The position numbers were made by a program, and so were the translations under genes. 31,660 nt of DNA from CAZZGX01 sp964653715 (lineage in GTDB: Bacteria; Patescibacteriota; Minisyncoccia; Ryanbacterales; GWA2-47-10b): assembly GCA_964653715.1 (NCBI GenBank), contig CAZZGX010000040.1, forward strand, positions 1-31,660, in the 5' to 3' direction. The notes under the pieces are model-generated. The model worked only from the letters and a program-made list of their open reading frames with translations, did no database searches and had not been told where the DNA came from. Below are positions 21,450 through 31,262 of this stretch, in pieces; the first letter of the stretch is position 1, and the number at the start of each line of letters is the position of its first letter.

Positions 21450-23487
21450 CCTTTGGCGACTGGCTGATTAAAATTTCACGGGGTTTAGCGCCGACACCCG
21501 GTCCGATGACACCACGCTCTTCCAAGATATCAAGAAGGCGAGCGGCACGCGCGTACCCTACCTTCAGCCGGCGCTGAAAAAGTGATGCCGAAGCTTTTTG
21601 CGCCTCAAATACCAGCTCGTAAGCGGCGTTATAGAGCTCATCGTCCGGCTCATCGTCGTCGCTGGCTAAACCTCCGGAGCTCCCTGTATTAATTTTTAAA
21701 ACGGCTTCATCATATTCAGTCGCCGTTTCTTGATCACGGATGAAGTCTGTTACTTTTTTAACCTCGGTATCGGATACGAAAGCACCTTGCACGCGTCGTG
21801 GCTTACCCACATCGCCCGCTAAATACAGCATGTCGCCGTTGCCCAAGAGTTTTTCGGCACCCGACATATCAAGCACAACGCGAGAATCGATTTGCGAAGC
21901 TACCTGAAACGCGATGCGGCTTGTAATATTTGCTTTAATAAGACCTGTGATGACCTCGGCAGAAGGCCGCTGTGTTGAGAGAACAAGATGAATGCCAACG
22001 GCGCGCGCCATCTGTGCGATACGTACAATCGAAGCTTCCACTTCGCGTCCATAGGCGGCCATTAAATCCGCGAGCTCGTCTATCACGATGACAATATAGG
22101 GCATAAACTCCTCGCCTCTGGCGTTGTACGAAACGATATCGCGAGCACGTGAGTCCTGCAAAATTTTATACCGCTCCTCCATTTCTTTGACAGCCCAGCG
22201 AAGAGCAACGATTGTTTCTTTTGATTGCGTGATGACTGGAGTTAAAAGATGGGGCATATCTTGGTAGTGCGCTAACTCCACGCGTTTGGGATCAATGAGC
22301 AGCAAACGAAGCGAAAGCGGAGTATTTTTGAAAAGAAGTCCCATGAGAAGTGAGTGAACGGCGACTGATTTGCCGGTACCCGTGCTACCCGCGATCAAAA
22401 GATGCGGCATCCGCGCCAAATCCGCGAAGAGCGGTTTGCCTGCCACATCCTTACCAAGCGCGAAGACAAGCGGACCGCCCCGCTGGTAATCGTCTTGTTC
22501 AAATAAATTGCGAAGCCCCACAAGCGAGATAGATTTATTGGGGATTTCAACTCCAACAAATGACTTGCCCGGAATTGGTGCCTCTATTCTCAAAGGATGA
22601 GCCGCCAGCGCCAAAGACAAATCTTTTTGGAGTGCTTCTATCCGTGAGAGCTTAATCCCTTGCGCGGGCTTAAGCGCGTACTGCGTTACGGAAGGACCAA
22701 TGTTGACCTCGGCAATTTCCACAGGAATTCCAAAATCCTGAAGAGTCCTCTGGATAATATTCGCGTTTGCTTTCACGTCGCCCGCCGACGGTTTGCCTTT
22801 GTCGGAATCAAGAAGCGCAACGGGCGGGAGCACGTACTCTTTTGCCTCAGCTTTGAGCTTCTTCATGATCTCAAACGAAATATCTTTCTTCGGGTCTTCT
22901 TTTTTGGGTTCAATAAGAGACGCTATCGGCTTTGCGATTTCCTTATCTGGCTCTTCCTCTCCAAGCTCAGGTATGGGCATAGAAAGAGGCGCGGGGAGAA
23001 TGGGTTCTTTTTCTTTCATCCAAAAACTCCGGCGCAGCGATGCGTTAAAAATGACAAGAACCGCAACAATCATGGTCGCAATAAAAATGATACCGCTCGC
23101 GAATTTATCAAAAAGATAGACAAACGGCTTGGCCATATATTCCCCCACAAATCCGCCGGTCCGGTTAGCAAAAATAATGTCGGTAAAAGCAAGCGAAGCG
23201 AGAAGCAGAAGAAACGCGCCCGCGAAAGACGTTCCGATGATTTTTTCCTTGAGCGAAAAAAGAAGTGCCAAACCCGCCAAAAAAAGAACGAGCGGTAGGA
23301 GAAAATATCCCTTGCCCAAGAGAAAAGTAAAGGCGCCAAGCATCCAAACGCCTACTTTGCCCGCACTTCCAAAGTATGCGAGCACGAAAATAAACGCCGC
23401 CAAAAAGCTCAAAATCGCCGCAATACTCTCTATCGTTTCCTGCCGCAAGAGAGGGCCTTTCTTCGTGTTTTTCTTCTTAGCCACCAT
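21427..23487 (-). CDS. ftsK: DNA translocase FtsK/SpoIIIE
   Basis: 686 aa from ATG 23487. Four to five N-terminal membrane helices lie between about 15 and 150 (AAILSFLAAFIFVLAYFG is the first). A short charged linker leads to the motor with alpha/beta parts (VEIAEVNIGPSVTQYALKPA), Walker A GSTGTGKSV, Walker B IVIVIDELADLM and STQRPSAEVITGLIKAN. The C-terminal gamma winged helix (ASLFQRRLKVGYARAARLLDILE) should read polar KOPS-type sequences. Moves DNA through the closing septum. The linker is short compared with E. coli FtsK. The GTG codon at 23484, 6 nt after the -10 box, may be the true start. Confidence 0.95.
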   Translation of the reverse strand: MVAKKKNTKKGPLLRQETIESIAAILSFLAAFIFVLAYFGSAGKVGVWMLGAFTFLLGKGYFLLPLVLFLAGLALLFSLKEKIIGTSFAGAFLLLLASLAFTDIIFANRTGGFVGEYMAKPFVYLFDKFASGIIFIATMIVAVLVIFNASLRRSFWMKEKEPILPAPLSMPIPELGEEEPDKEIAKPIASLIEPKKEDPKKDISFEIMKKLKAEAKEYVLPPVALLDSDKGKPSAGDVKANANIIQRTLQDFGIPVEIAEVNIGPSVTQYALKPAQGIKLSRIEALQKDLSLALAAHPLRIEAPIPGKSFVGVEIPNKSISLVGLRNLFEQDDYQRGGPLVFALGKDVAGKPLFADLARMPHLLIAGSTGTGKSVAVHSLLMGLLFKNTPLSLRLLLIDPKRVELAHYQDMPHLLTPVITQSKETIVALRWAVKEMEERYKILQDSRARDIVSYNARGEEFMPYIVIVIDELADLMAAYGREVEASIVRIAQMARAVGIHLVLSTQRPSAEVITGLIKANITSRIAFQVASQIDSRVVLDMSGAEKLLGNGDMLYLAGDVGKPRRVQGAFVSDTEVKKVTDFIRDQETATEYDEAVLKINTGSSGGLASDDDEPDDELYNAAYELVFEAQKASASLFQRRLKVGYARAARLLDILEERGVIGPGVGAKPREILISQSPKDENAHVS

Positions 23488-23490
23488 TTT

Positions 23491-23519
23491 AGTATAGCCA
23501 AAAACCCTCACTCCCGCAA
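23491..23519 (-). promoter_or_regulatory. ftsK promoter
   Basis: Minus strand TTGCGG (23514-23519), 17 nt, TATACT (23491-23496). It is only 3 nt from the ATG at 23487 but 6 nt from the next codon, GTG at 23484, matching the spacing at other genes here. Confidence 0.6.
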
Positions 23520-23572
23520 AGGATTTCAGAGCAAACAAAAAAGACTATTTTATATCATTAAGATTGAGAGGC

Positions 23573-23618
23573 TTTACAAAAATTAAAAAAACATTAGACT
23601 GACAACTGGATAGGAGGG
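23573..23618 (+). promoter_or_regulatory. Nudix gene promoter and strong Shine-Dalgarno
   Basis: TTTACA (23573-23578), 16 nt, TAGACT (23595-23600). AGGAGGG at 23612-23618 lies 4 nt before the ATG at 23623, the best Shine-Dalgarno in the window. Confidence 0.6.
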
Positions 23619-23622
23619 ATAA

Positions 23623-24381
23623 ATGCCTCACTTGCATAAACATATCGACTTCACCGTTGCTCTTTATATTGTCTGGGGAAAACAAGTACTCCTTGTACAC
23701 CACAAAAAACTGAAGAAGTGGCTTCCTATTGGAGGCCATATCGAACTTGACGAAAATCCTGAAGAAGCACTTTTTCGTGAAGCAAAGGAAGAGTGTGGTC
23801 TTAAAATTCAACTCGCAGGTTCAATAAAACCTCGTCTCCAATTCTCTGGCCATCGGTTTCTATATTTGCCAGTGTACCTTGATATCCACGAGATTACTCC
23901 CGAGCACCAGCATATCGGCCTTGTCTACTTTGCAAAAGCTTCGTCGAGCAAAGTAAAACTAAACAAAAAAGAACATAATGACATAAGATGGTTTTCGTTG
24001 TATGATCTGGAAGGAAATAGATCAGAAATGCCGGAAAATGTCTTTTTCTACGCTCGAGATGCTATTTGTAAACTGGGCCCGGTAAGAATTTATCGGAGAC
24101 AGCCTCAAGTAGTAAGCACGAAGCTATCAACGAAAGACTGGTTAAGAATTAATAGTCTACCGTGGACTCCTAAATTCAAAAGAATAATTGATGTTTTTCG
24201 TAAGAAGCGCAACAAGGATGTTGTTGTGCGAGAACTCGGGCTTGCATGTTATAGCTCAATTCAAACGGTTAATACGCTAATGAGTAAGCATGGCCTGCCC
24301 TATAGTATCAGAAAGATGGGTGACTATGCTGCGCATTGGGAAAACGAGACTCTGCATCTCTACGTTGTCGACAGAAAGTAA
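23623..24381 (+). CDS. Nudix hydrolase with a C-terminal putative winged-helix domain
   Basis: 252 aa. The Nudix box fits GX5EX7REUXEEXGU exactly: Gly38, Glu44, Arg52, Glu53, Glu56, Glu57, Gly59. The Nudix fold covers about 1-150. The remaining 100 residues are basic, with VRELGLACYSSIQTVNTLMSKHGLP (203-227) looking like a helix-turn-helix. Such a layout recalls NrtR-type Nudix regulators, but here the catalytic box is intact, so a hydrolase with a regulatory or nucleic-acid-binding tail is equally likely. Substrate unknown. The gene is visibly AT-richer than neighbours, has its own promoter, strong Shine-Dalgarno and terminator, and lies alone between ftsK and rpoC, suggesting horizontal acquisition. 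Confidence 0.85.
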   Translation: MPHLHKHIDFTVALYIVWGKQVLLVHHKKLKKWLPIGGHIELDENPEEALFREAKEECGLKIQLAGSIKPRLQFSGHRFLYLPVYLDIHEITPEHQHIGLVYFAKASSSKVKLNKKEHNDIRWFSLYDLEGNRSEMPENVFFYARDAICKLGPVRIYRRQPQVVSTKLSTKDWLRINSLPWTPKFKRIIDVFRKKRNKDVVVRELGLACYSSIQTVNTLMSKHGLPYSIRKMGDYAAHWENETLHLYVVDRK

Positions 24382-24413
24382 ATCGCTCCCAGAAGAGCGA
24401 TTTTTTATTTTTT
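24381..24413 (+). terminator. Terminator of the Nudix gene
   Basis: AATCGCTC (24381-24388) pairs with GAGCGATT (24395-24402), 6-nt loop, followed by a long T-rich tract to 24413. Starts at the stop codon. Confidence 0.9.
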
Positions 24414-24427
24414 CGCAAACCCACAAC

Positions 24428-24462
24428 AAAAAACCATCCCCCAGCTGTGGGATGGTTTTTTT
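24428..24462. terminator. rpoBC operon terminator
   Basis: A-run, ACCATCCC (24433-24440), 8-nt loop, GGGATGGT (24449-24456), T-run. Symmetric enough to work in both directions; it lies 18 nt after the rpoC stop and back to back with the Nudix terminator. Confidence 0.88.
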
Positions 24463-24479
24463 GAGCGCGGCTTGCGAGA

Positions 24480-27400
24480 TTAGCGATTCTCCATATCGCG
24501 AAAGCCGGTGCCGGCGGGAATCAAGTTGCCAATGATGACATTTTCTTTGAGACCCAAAAGCTTGTCTTCTCTTCCTTCGAGCGACGCGCGAATCAAAACG
24601 CGCGCGGTCTCCATAAACGAAGCGGCTGAGAGAAAACTTGTGGTCGTGAGTGCTACTTTGGTAATTCCCATCAGCACCTCCGAGCCTTTCGCGGGGATTG
24701 CCGCCTGCTTGTTTTCTTCTGCAAAAGCGCTTCGCTCCACGATTTCACCAATGGCGAATTTTGTATCCCCTGAATCCTTGATTTTTACGCGCGAGAACAT
24801 TTGTCTCACGATGACTTCAATATGCTTGTTGTTTATGGTAGCGCCCTGCAATGTATACACCTTACTTACTTCGTTCAAGATATAGTTTTGCACCCGATCG
24901 CGCCCGCCAACGGTATAGAGCTCGGTAATATCAACCGGCCCATCAGACAAACTGTCACCAAAGGAAACCTTGTCGCCTTTTTTTACTACAAGCATACGGC
25001 CAAATGGGACTATATATTCTTTTGATTCTTCAGCTCCTTTTTTGTTTTTTCCAAAAACCAAAATTACTTTTTCACGGTTTTCTTCCCGAATATCCGCGAC
25101 GGTACCTTCGTGCTCCGAAATAATCGCTTTATTGCGGGGAATGCGTACTTCAAAAATTTCCTCAACGCGTGGGAGACCTAATGTAATATCTCCTTCCGCA
25201 CCCGCCGCCCCTCCCAAATGAAACGTGCGCATCGTAAGTTGCGTACCTGGCTCGCCAATGGCTTGTGCCGCAACAATTCCCGCGGCCTCCCCGAGCGCGA
25301 TAGGCGTATTTGATCCCAAATCATATCCGTAGCAAGACTGACAGATACCCCGGACATTTTTACACGTGATCGGCGAGCGGATTTTAATCGACGAGATTTC
25401 TTTTGATCCAACCATCTCGGCTTCCTCGATGGTAATTAAATGTCCTTTTTTCAAAAGCGCCTTGCGCGATCCCGCCTCCTTGATATCTTCAACCAGTGTG
25501 CGGCCAAAGATTCGTTGCGAAAAATGAATGCCAAACATTTCGGCATCTACCCGATGCACTGCAATTCCCTCTTCCGTACCACAATCGGATTTTGAAACGA
25601 CTATATCCTGCGCCACATCAACAAGACGGCGCGTCAAATACCCCGCGACCGCCGTTTTGAGCGCGGTATCGGCAGTTCCTTTTCGCGCGCCGTGCGTCGA
25701 GATGAAATATTCGAGCACCGAGAGCCCCTCTTTATAGCTTGAAAGCACCGGAATTTCAATAATTCTTCCCAAGGGATTTCGCACGGGACCCTTCATGCCG
25801 CTCATCATGCTTACGGATTCCCAAGAACCTCGCGCGGCTGAGCTTACCATATAGTAGACAGATCCTTCTGGATCAAGCGTTTTGGGAACAAGCGCCCAGA
25901 CCTCTTGTTTAACCCGAGACCAGACTTCGATAACTTTTTGATACCGCTCTTCTTCGGTCAAAAGCCCATTCCCATACTGACTCTCAATGAGATCAACCTC
26001 TCCCACGGCTTTTTTGATAATTTCTCCCTTCTCCTTCGGCACGACTAAATCATTCATCCCCCAACTGATGCCGGAACGTGTCATATATTCAAAACCAATG
26101 TCTTTTATCCGATCGAGAATGGGAGGAAGTACCGCCTGCCCGTACTTGCGAAGCAGTTTGCCAATGAGCTGGGTAAGCTGTTTTTTGCCAAGCTGTTCGT
26201 TAATAAAACCAAAATCGTTGGGGATAGCAACGTTGAAAAGAACTCGGCCAACTGATGTCTCAAGAGGATCTTTACCGGCAGAAACAATTTTTATTTTTGC
26301 GCGAAGATCGATTTGGCCAACATCATAGGCGAGCACCGCTTCATTTTTGGAAGCGAAAATCTTGCCTTCCCCTCTCGCCCCCTCTTCAATCCGTGTTAGC
26401 CAAAAACAGCCGAGTACCATATCTTTCGTCGGCACGGCAATTGCTTCACCCGATCCGGGCTTCAGAAGATTTTTTGTCGAGGCGATAATTTCCGCGGCCT
26501 CTTTCTGGGCTTCTTCAGTCAGTGGAATATGCACTGCCATCTGATCCCCGTCAAAATCGGCGTTAAATGCCATGCAAACAAGTGGATGGAGCTGAATCGC
26601 GTTTCCTTCTATAAGAAGGGGCTGGAACGCTTGAATACCGAGACGATGGAGGGTCGGAGCGCGATTTAAGAGCACATATTTTCCTTCGATAACCTCCTCA
26701 AGCATCGCCCATACCTCTGATGTCGCTTCATCAATGAGTCGTGAAGCGCCGCGAATATTGTGCGCAAGTCCTCGTTCAATAATTTTATTGATCACAAAGG
26801 GCTTAAAAAGTTCAAGCGCCATATGTTTGGGAAGGCCGCATTGGTGGAGCTTTAATTCAGGTCCTACAACGATTACCGAGCGCGCGGAATAGTCGACGCG
26901 TTTGCCGAGCAAATTCTGGCGAAATCTGCCTTGCTTACCTTTGAGCATGTCGGCAAGGGAGCGAAGCGGGCGGCGCTGTGCTTGGGAAGCAACCGGCGCG
27001 GTTCCACGCTTGATTGAGTTGTCAATTAAAGCATCCACGGCTTCCTGAAGCATGCGTTTTTCATTACGCGTGATAACCTCCGGAGCCTTTAATTCAAAGA
27101 GGCGTTTTAATCGGTTGTTGCGATTAATCACGCGGCGGTAAAGATCATTTACGTCCGAAGTCGCATGTCGTCCCCCGTCGAGTGGAACCATCGGACGGAG
27201 ATCAGGTGGAATAACCGGAATAGTGGTAATAAACATCCACTCGGGACGGATCCGTGCACGCTCCATCGATTTTATCATGCGAAGACGCGTCAAAAGCTTT
27301 TTCTTAGCAAGAGGTGAAGCGTCTTCGAGATCCTTTTCGATCTCTACGCGCATTTGGGTAAGATCAATTCCTTCGCAAATTTTGCGGAGTATTTCCGAGC

Positions 27401-28028
27401 CTGTACCCGCTTGAAACACATTCCCGTATTTGAGAGAAAGCCGATGGTAATCAACCTCTGAAAGGACCATGTGAAGATGGATGTTTTTCAGCTCGCCTTT
27501 AGCGCGATCCATCGCTTCTTTGAGGGCTACTTTATCTTTAGCCATTTTCGATTTCGCTTTAAATTCACGCTCAATATCGCGAAGCATTTCCTCGCGCGTC
27601 TTCTCATCGACAGATGTCACGATATATCCCGCGAAATAAATAACGCGTTCGAGATCGGCAACCGAAAGATCAAACAACATCCCGATCCGCGACGGTACCG
27701 AGCGGACAAACCAAATATGCGCTACTGGGGATGCCAACTGGATATGTCCCATCCGCTCTCTACGCACCTGAGACTTGGTCACCTCGACTCCGCAACGATC
27801 GCAAATAATGCCCTTGTAGCGAATCCGGCGGTATTTGCCGCAGTAGCATTCGTAATCCTTTGTCGGTCCAAAAATACGTTCGCAAAAAAGTCCATCGCGC
27901 TCAGGCCGCTGGGTGCGATAATTGATCGTCTCGGGCTTGGTCACCTCGCCAGAAGACCAGCTCAAAATATCTTGTGGAGAGGCAAGGCGAATGGTGATTG
28001 ATCCAAAATCTGTTACTCTATTTTCCAT
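24480..28028 (-). CDS. rpoC: RNA polymerase subunit beta'
   Basis: 1182 aa, compact compared with 1407 in E. coli. N-terminal zinc ribbon Cys61, Cys63, Cys76, Cys79; rudder/lid region followed by the catalytic NADFDGDQMAVH near 487-498; trigger-loop region with GLPRVEEIFEVR further on; second zinc site from CGTEEG and CKNVRGICQSC. Forms the active-site half of the polymerase core. Starts 12 nt after rpoB with no Shine-Dalgarno in the A/T-rich gap, so initiation is probably coupled. No split or intein is seen. Confidence 0.98.
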   Translation of the reverse strand: MENRVTDFGSITIRLASPQDILSWSSGEVTKPETINYRTQRPERDGLFCERIFGPTKDYECYCGKYRRIRYKGIICDRCGVEVTKSQVRRERMGHIQLASPVAHIWFVRSVPSRIGMLFDLSVADLERVIYFAGYIVTSVDEKTREEMLRDIEREFKAKSKMAKDKVALKEAMDRAKGELKNIHLHMVLSEVDYHRLSLKYGNVFQAGTGSEILRKICEGIDLTQMRVEIEKDLEDASPLAKKKLLTRLRMIKSMERARIRPEWMFITTIPVIPPDLRPMVPLDGGRHATSDVNDLYRRVINRNNRLKRLFELKAPEVITRNEKRMLQEAVDALIDNSIKRGTAPVASQAQRRPLRSLADMLKGKQGRFRQNLLGKRVDYSARSVIVVGPELKLHQCGLPKHMALELFKPFVINKIIERGLAHNIRGASRLIDEATSEVWAMLEEVIEGKYVLLNRAPTLHRLGIQAFQPLLIEGNAIQLHPLVCMAFNADFDGDQMAVHIPLTEEAQKEAAEIIASTKNLLKPGSGEAIAVPTKDMVLGCFWLTRIEEGARGEGKIFASKNEAVLAYDVGQIDLRAKIKIVSAGKDPLETSVGRVLFNVAIPNDFGFINEQLGKKQLTQLIGKLLRKYGQAVLPPILDRIKDIGFEYMTRSGISWGMNDLVVPKEKGEIIKKAVGEVDLIESQYGNGLLTEEERYQKVIEVWSRVKQEVWALVPKTLDPEGSVYYMVSSAARGSWESVSMMSGMKGPVRNPLGRIIEIPVLSSYKEGLSVLEYFISTHGARKGTADTALKTAVAGYLTRRLVDVAQDIVVSKSDCGTEEGIAVHRVDAEMFGIHFSQRIFGRTLVEDIKEAGSRKALLKKGHLITIEEAEMVGSKEISSIKIRSPITCKNVRGICQSCYGYDLGSNTPIALGEAAGIVAAQAIGEPGTQLTMRTFHLGGAAGAEGDITLGLPRVEEIFEVRIPRNKAIISEHEGTVADIREENREKVILVFGKNKKGAEESKEYIVPFGRMLVVKKGDKVSFGDSLSDGPVDITELYTVGGRDRVQNYILNEVSKVYTLQGATINNKHIEVIVRQMFSRVKIKDSGDTKFAIGEIVERSAFAEENKQAAIPAKGSEVLMGITKVALTTTSFLSAASFMETARVLIRASLEGREDKLLGLKENVIIGNLIPAGTGFRDMENR

Positions 28029-28040
28029 ATTTTTAAAAAA

Positions 28041-31000
28041 TTATGTATTTCTCCGCTCCGCTGGAACTCTGCGGGCAAAACGACCTTCCTCTTCGGCTTC
28101 TTCATTTGCTTCTTCACGCTGATACGCCGTAGCGCTTGGGGTAATGATAATATTGAGAGCAAGTCCCTTGAGCTCGTTGACAAGCACATGGAACGACGCC
28201 GGTAGATGCGGATTTTTGAGCCGCTCCCCCCGTACTATCGCGTCATAAATTGCCGCGCGTCCAAGAACATCATCGGATTTAATCGTAAGCATTTCCTGCA
28301 ACGTATGCGCGGCGCCGTATCCTTCAAGCGCCCACACCTCCATCTCGCCAAATCGCTGACCTCCGCCTTGCGCCTTCCCACCCAGAGGTTGCTGAGTAAT
28401 TAGCGAATACGATCCAATTGAGCGCATGTGAATTTTATCTTCCACCATATGGCTTAGCTTCAAAATATAAATCTGCCCTACAGTGACGTTCTGATGAAAC
28501 TGCTCGCCCGTGCGGCCATCGAAGAGCTCAACTTTGCCATCTTCCGGAATTCCCGCTTTTTTCAGCTCGCCTCGAATTTCGTCCTCGGTAGGATCAAGGA
28601 ACGGTGTGCAAATTGCCTGATATCCGAGCCGATCCGCCGCCCAGCCAAGATGTGTTTCCAAAATCTGTCCCAAATTCATGCGTGAGGCAACACTAAGCGG
28701 ATTGAGAATAATGTCAACGGGTGTTCCGTCTTTCAAATACGGCATATCTTCCTCCGGCAAAATCTTTGCGATTACTCCCTTGTTGCCATGACGACCCGCA
28801 AGTTTGTCGCCTACGGAAATTTTGCGAAGCTGGGCCACCTCGACATGAATCCGTTTGATAACGCCGGTTTCCAGTCGATGTCCTTTTTCGCGAGAAAAAA
28901 CTTTAATGTTGACAACGCGCCCCTGTTTGCCGTGTGGCATGCGAAGCGACGTGTCTTTCACTTCTTTTGCTTTCTCACCAAAAATAGCGCGGAGTAGTCG
29001 CTCTTCGGGCGTCAAATCCGACTCACCTTTGGGCGTAATTTTCCCAACCAAAATATCGCCTGCGCGCACCTCGGCCCCAACACGCACAATGCCGTCTTCA
29101 TCGAGATCCTTAAGCTTTTCCTCGCCGACGTTTGGAATGTCATGTGTTGTTACTTCCTCTCCAAGCTTGGTGTCACGAACATCCAGCGTAAATTCTTCTA
29201 TATGAATAGAAGAGAAGCGGTCATCCTTCACCATATTTTCAGAAAGAATAATCGCGTCTTCAAATGTGGCGCCGCCCCATGAAAGAAACGCTACAAGTAA
29301 ATTCTGACCGAGCGCCAGCTCCCCTCCTTTGGTCGAAGAGTTGTCCGCCAGTACCTGGCCTTTGGTGACGCGATCGCCGTTAGTGACAATCGGCGTTTGA
29401 TGAAGGGCCGTATCCTGGTTTGAGCGGATAAAATTTACTAGATTGTATTCGCGATCGTGCCGTCCGGTGCGGACAATAATTTTTCTTGCGTCTACATAGA
29501 TAACTTTGCCGTCCTCTTCGGCAATGATAAGAAGCCCCGAATCTTTTGCGGCACGCTCTTCAATGCCCGTCGCTACAAGGGGTGCCTGTGGCTTGATACA
29601 GGGGACCGCTTGTCGCTGCATGTTTGAACCCATGAGAGCGCGATTTGCGTCATCGTGACCCAAAAACGGAATGAGCCCTGTGCCGATACTAAACGCTTGA
29701 ATCGTTGAAACGTCGATATAGTTGATCGCATTTCGCTCAACACGCTTGGGCTGTCCTTTGATGCGCGCCTCAACGTCTGTGTCGAGAATTTTGCCATCTT
29801 TGTCATAATGGATGCCAGCATGCGCGATAACGTATTGAGTCTCTTCAAGCGCCGTTAAGTAATGAATCTCGCCAGTAATTCTACCTTTTTCTACTTTTCT
29901 ATACGGTGTCTCAATTAAGCCAAAATTATTGACTCTTGCGTAGCTTGCCAAATGGCTTACGAGGCCGATATTGGGGCCTTCAGGAGTCTGGATTGGGCAA
30001 ATACGTCCATAGTGCGATGGATGCACGTCGCGAACTTCAAAACCGGCTCTTTCGCGAGTAAGACCCCCCGGGCCAAGAGCTGAAAGGCGGCGCTTATGTT
30101 CAAGTTGTGAGAGCACATTAACCTGATCCATAAACTGGGAAAGTTGGTTTGTCGTAAAAAACTCTTTGAGGACGGACATAAAAGGCCGAGCATTGACAAG
30201 TTGGACGGGAGTCAGCATTTCGCGTTCAAGCGTGGACATGCGGTCCTGGATATTGCGCTCCATCCGAGCCATTCCAATACGAAGACGATTTTGCAGCATC
30301 TCACCGATGCCGCGTACGCGACGATGGCCCAAGTGATCGATATCATCCTCAACCTCGTCGGGCGTGTTGTTCTTTGTAATAATTTCGCTGATCGTATGGA
30401 TAAAATCTTTGGATGTTAGAACCCGCGATTTCTCCTCTTCCTTAAACCGCATATTCATTTTATACCGTCCCACGGGCGAGAGATCATAGCGATCAACGGA
30501 AAACATCGCCATGATAAGTTGGCGGGCATTGTCGAGTGCTGCCATTTCACCGGGACGGATCTTTTTGTAAATCTCAATATAGGCCTCATCGGCGTTTTTA
30601 GTAGTGTCTTTATTAAGTGTCTTCTCAATAAAAGAAGTTTCTCCGATATCAACTTTGCCAAAAGCGTTTTTGATCTCTTCATTCGACGTCAAGCCGAAAA
30701 TACGAAGCAGTACCGTCACGGGGAATTTTCGTTTACGGTCAATTTTTGCCCAGATAACTCCTTCTCCGTCGCTTTCGAGCTCAATCCAAACGCCCCGATT
30801 AGGAATGACTTTCGCGCCGAAGCGTTTTTTGGCGCGGTAATATTCGGCGGTAAAATAGACGCCAAAAGAACGCGCCAACTGCGAGACAATAACCCGCTCG
30901 ACGCCATTGATGACGAACGTACCGTATGACGTCATCAATGGAAAATCAGCAAAGAAAATTTCCTGAGTTTTGATTTCCCCGGTCACCTTATTAGAAAGTC

Positions 31001-31262
31001 GTACCTTTACTCTCATCGGCGCTTCGTATGAAACGTTGTTTGCCTTAGCATGGTACTCGTTAGACTTCGGCTCCTCGAGAACATAGTCGAGAAATTCGAG
31101 GACAAGTTCTTTGCCGGTAGTGTCTTCAATCGGCGAAAATTCCGCGAGCAGCTCGCGAAACCCTTTATCCAAAAACCACTGATATGAATTGAGCTGAACT
31201 TCCGGAAGGTACGGAAGCGGGGCAAGCGCTTCTTTATAGCGCGAAAAGTATTTTTTATTCAT
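28041..31262 (-). CDS. rpoB: RNA polymerase subunit beta
   Basis: 1073 aa, shorter than E. coli (1342), lacking the large lineage-specific inserts. Core motifs: the rifampicin-region QFMDQVNVLSQLEHKRRLSALGPGGL, HYGRICPIQTPEGPNIGL, GDKLAGRHGNKGVI, and the C-terminal GGKAQGGGQRFGEMEVWALE clamp. The conserved rifampicin contacts (DQ, H, R, S positions) look wild-type, though this was judged by eye. It is first gene of rpoBC; rplJL are not upstream. Driven by the promoter at 31448 with a long structured leader. Confidence 0.98.
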   Translation of the reverse strand: MNKKYFSRYKEALAPLPYLPEVQLNSYQWFLDKGFRELLAEFSPIEDTTGKELVLEFLDYVLEEPKSNEYHAKANNVSYEAPMRVKVRLSNKVTGEIKTQEIFFADFPLMTSYGTFVINGVERVIVSQLARSFGVYFTAEYYRAKKRFGAKVIPNRGVWIELESDGEGVIWAKIDRKRKFPVTVLLRIFGLTSNEEIKNAFGKVDIGETSFIEKTLNKDTTKNADEAYIEIYKKIRPGEMAALDNARQLIMAMFSVDRYDLSPVGRYKMNMRFKEEEKSRVLTSKDFIHTISEIITKNNTPDEVEDDIDHLGHRRVRGIGEMLQNRLRIGMARMERNIQDRMSTLEREMLTPVQLVNARPFMSVLKEFFTTNQLSQFMDQVNVLSQLEHKRRLSALGPGGLTRERAGFEVRDVHPSHYGRICPIQTPEGPNIGLVSHLASYARVNNFGLIETPYRKVEKGRITGEIHYLTALEETQYVIAHAGIHYDKDGKILDTDVEARIKGQPKRVERNAINYIDVSTIQAFSIGTGLIPFLGHDDANRALMGSNMQRQAVPCIKPQAPLVATGIEERAAKDSGLLIIAEEDGKVIYVDARKIIVRTGRHDREYNLVNFIRSNQDTALHQTPIVTNGDRVTKGQVLADNSSTKGGELALGQNLLVAFLSWGGATFEDAIILSENMVKDDRFSSIHIEEFTLDVRDTKLGEEVTTHDIPNVGEEKLKDLDEDGIVRVGAEVRAGDILVGKITPKGESDLTPEERLLRAIFGEKAKEVKDTSLRMPHGKQGRVVNIKVFSREKGHRLETGVIKRIHVEVAQLRKISVGDKLAGRHGNKGVIAKILPEEDMPYLKDGTPVDIILNPLSVASRMNLGQILETHLGWAADRLGYQAICTPFLDPTEDEIRGELKKAGIPEDGKVELFDGRTGEQFHQNVTVGQIYILKLSHMVEDKIHMRSIGSYSLITQQPLGGKAQGGGQRFGEMEVWALEGYGAAHTLQEMLTIKSDDVLGRAAIYDAIVRGERLKNPHLPASFHVLVNELKGLALNIIITPSATAYQREEANEEAEEEGRFARRVPAERRNT

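Noticed and set aside
22660..23298. Plus-strand frame of 212 codons opposite ftsK
   Set aside because: Arg/Lys/Phe-rich antisense of the ftsK membrane region.
27471..28001. Plus-strand frame of 176 codons opposite rpoC
   Set aside because: Shadow frame over the zinc-ribbon region of rpoC.
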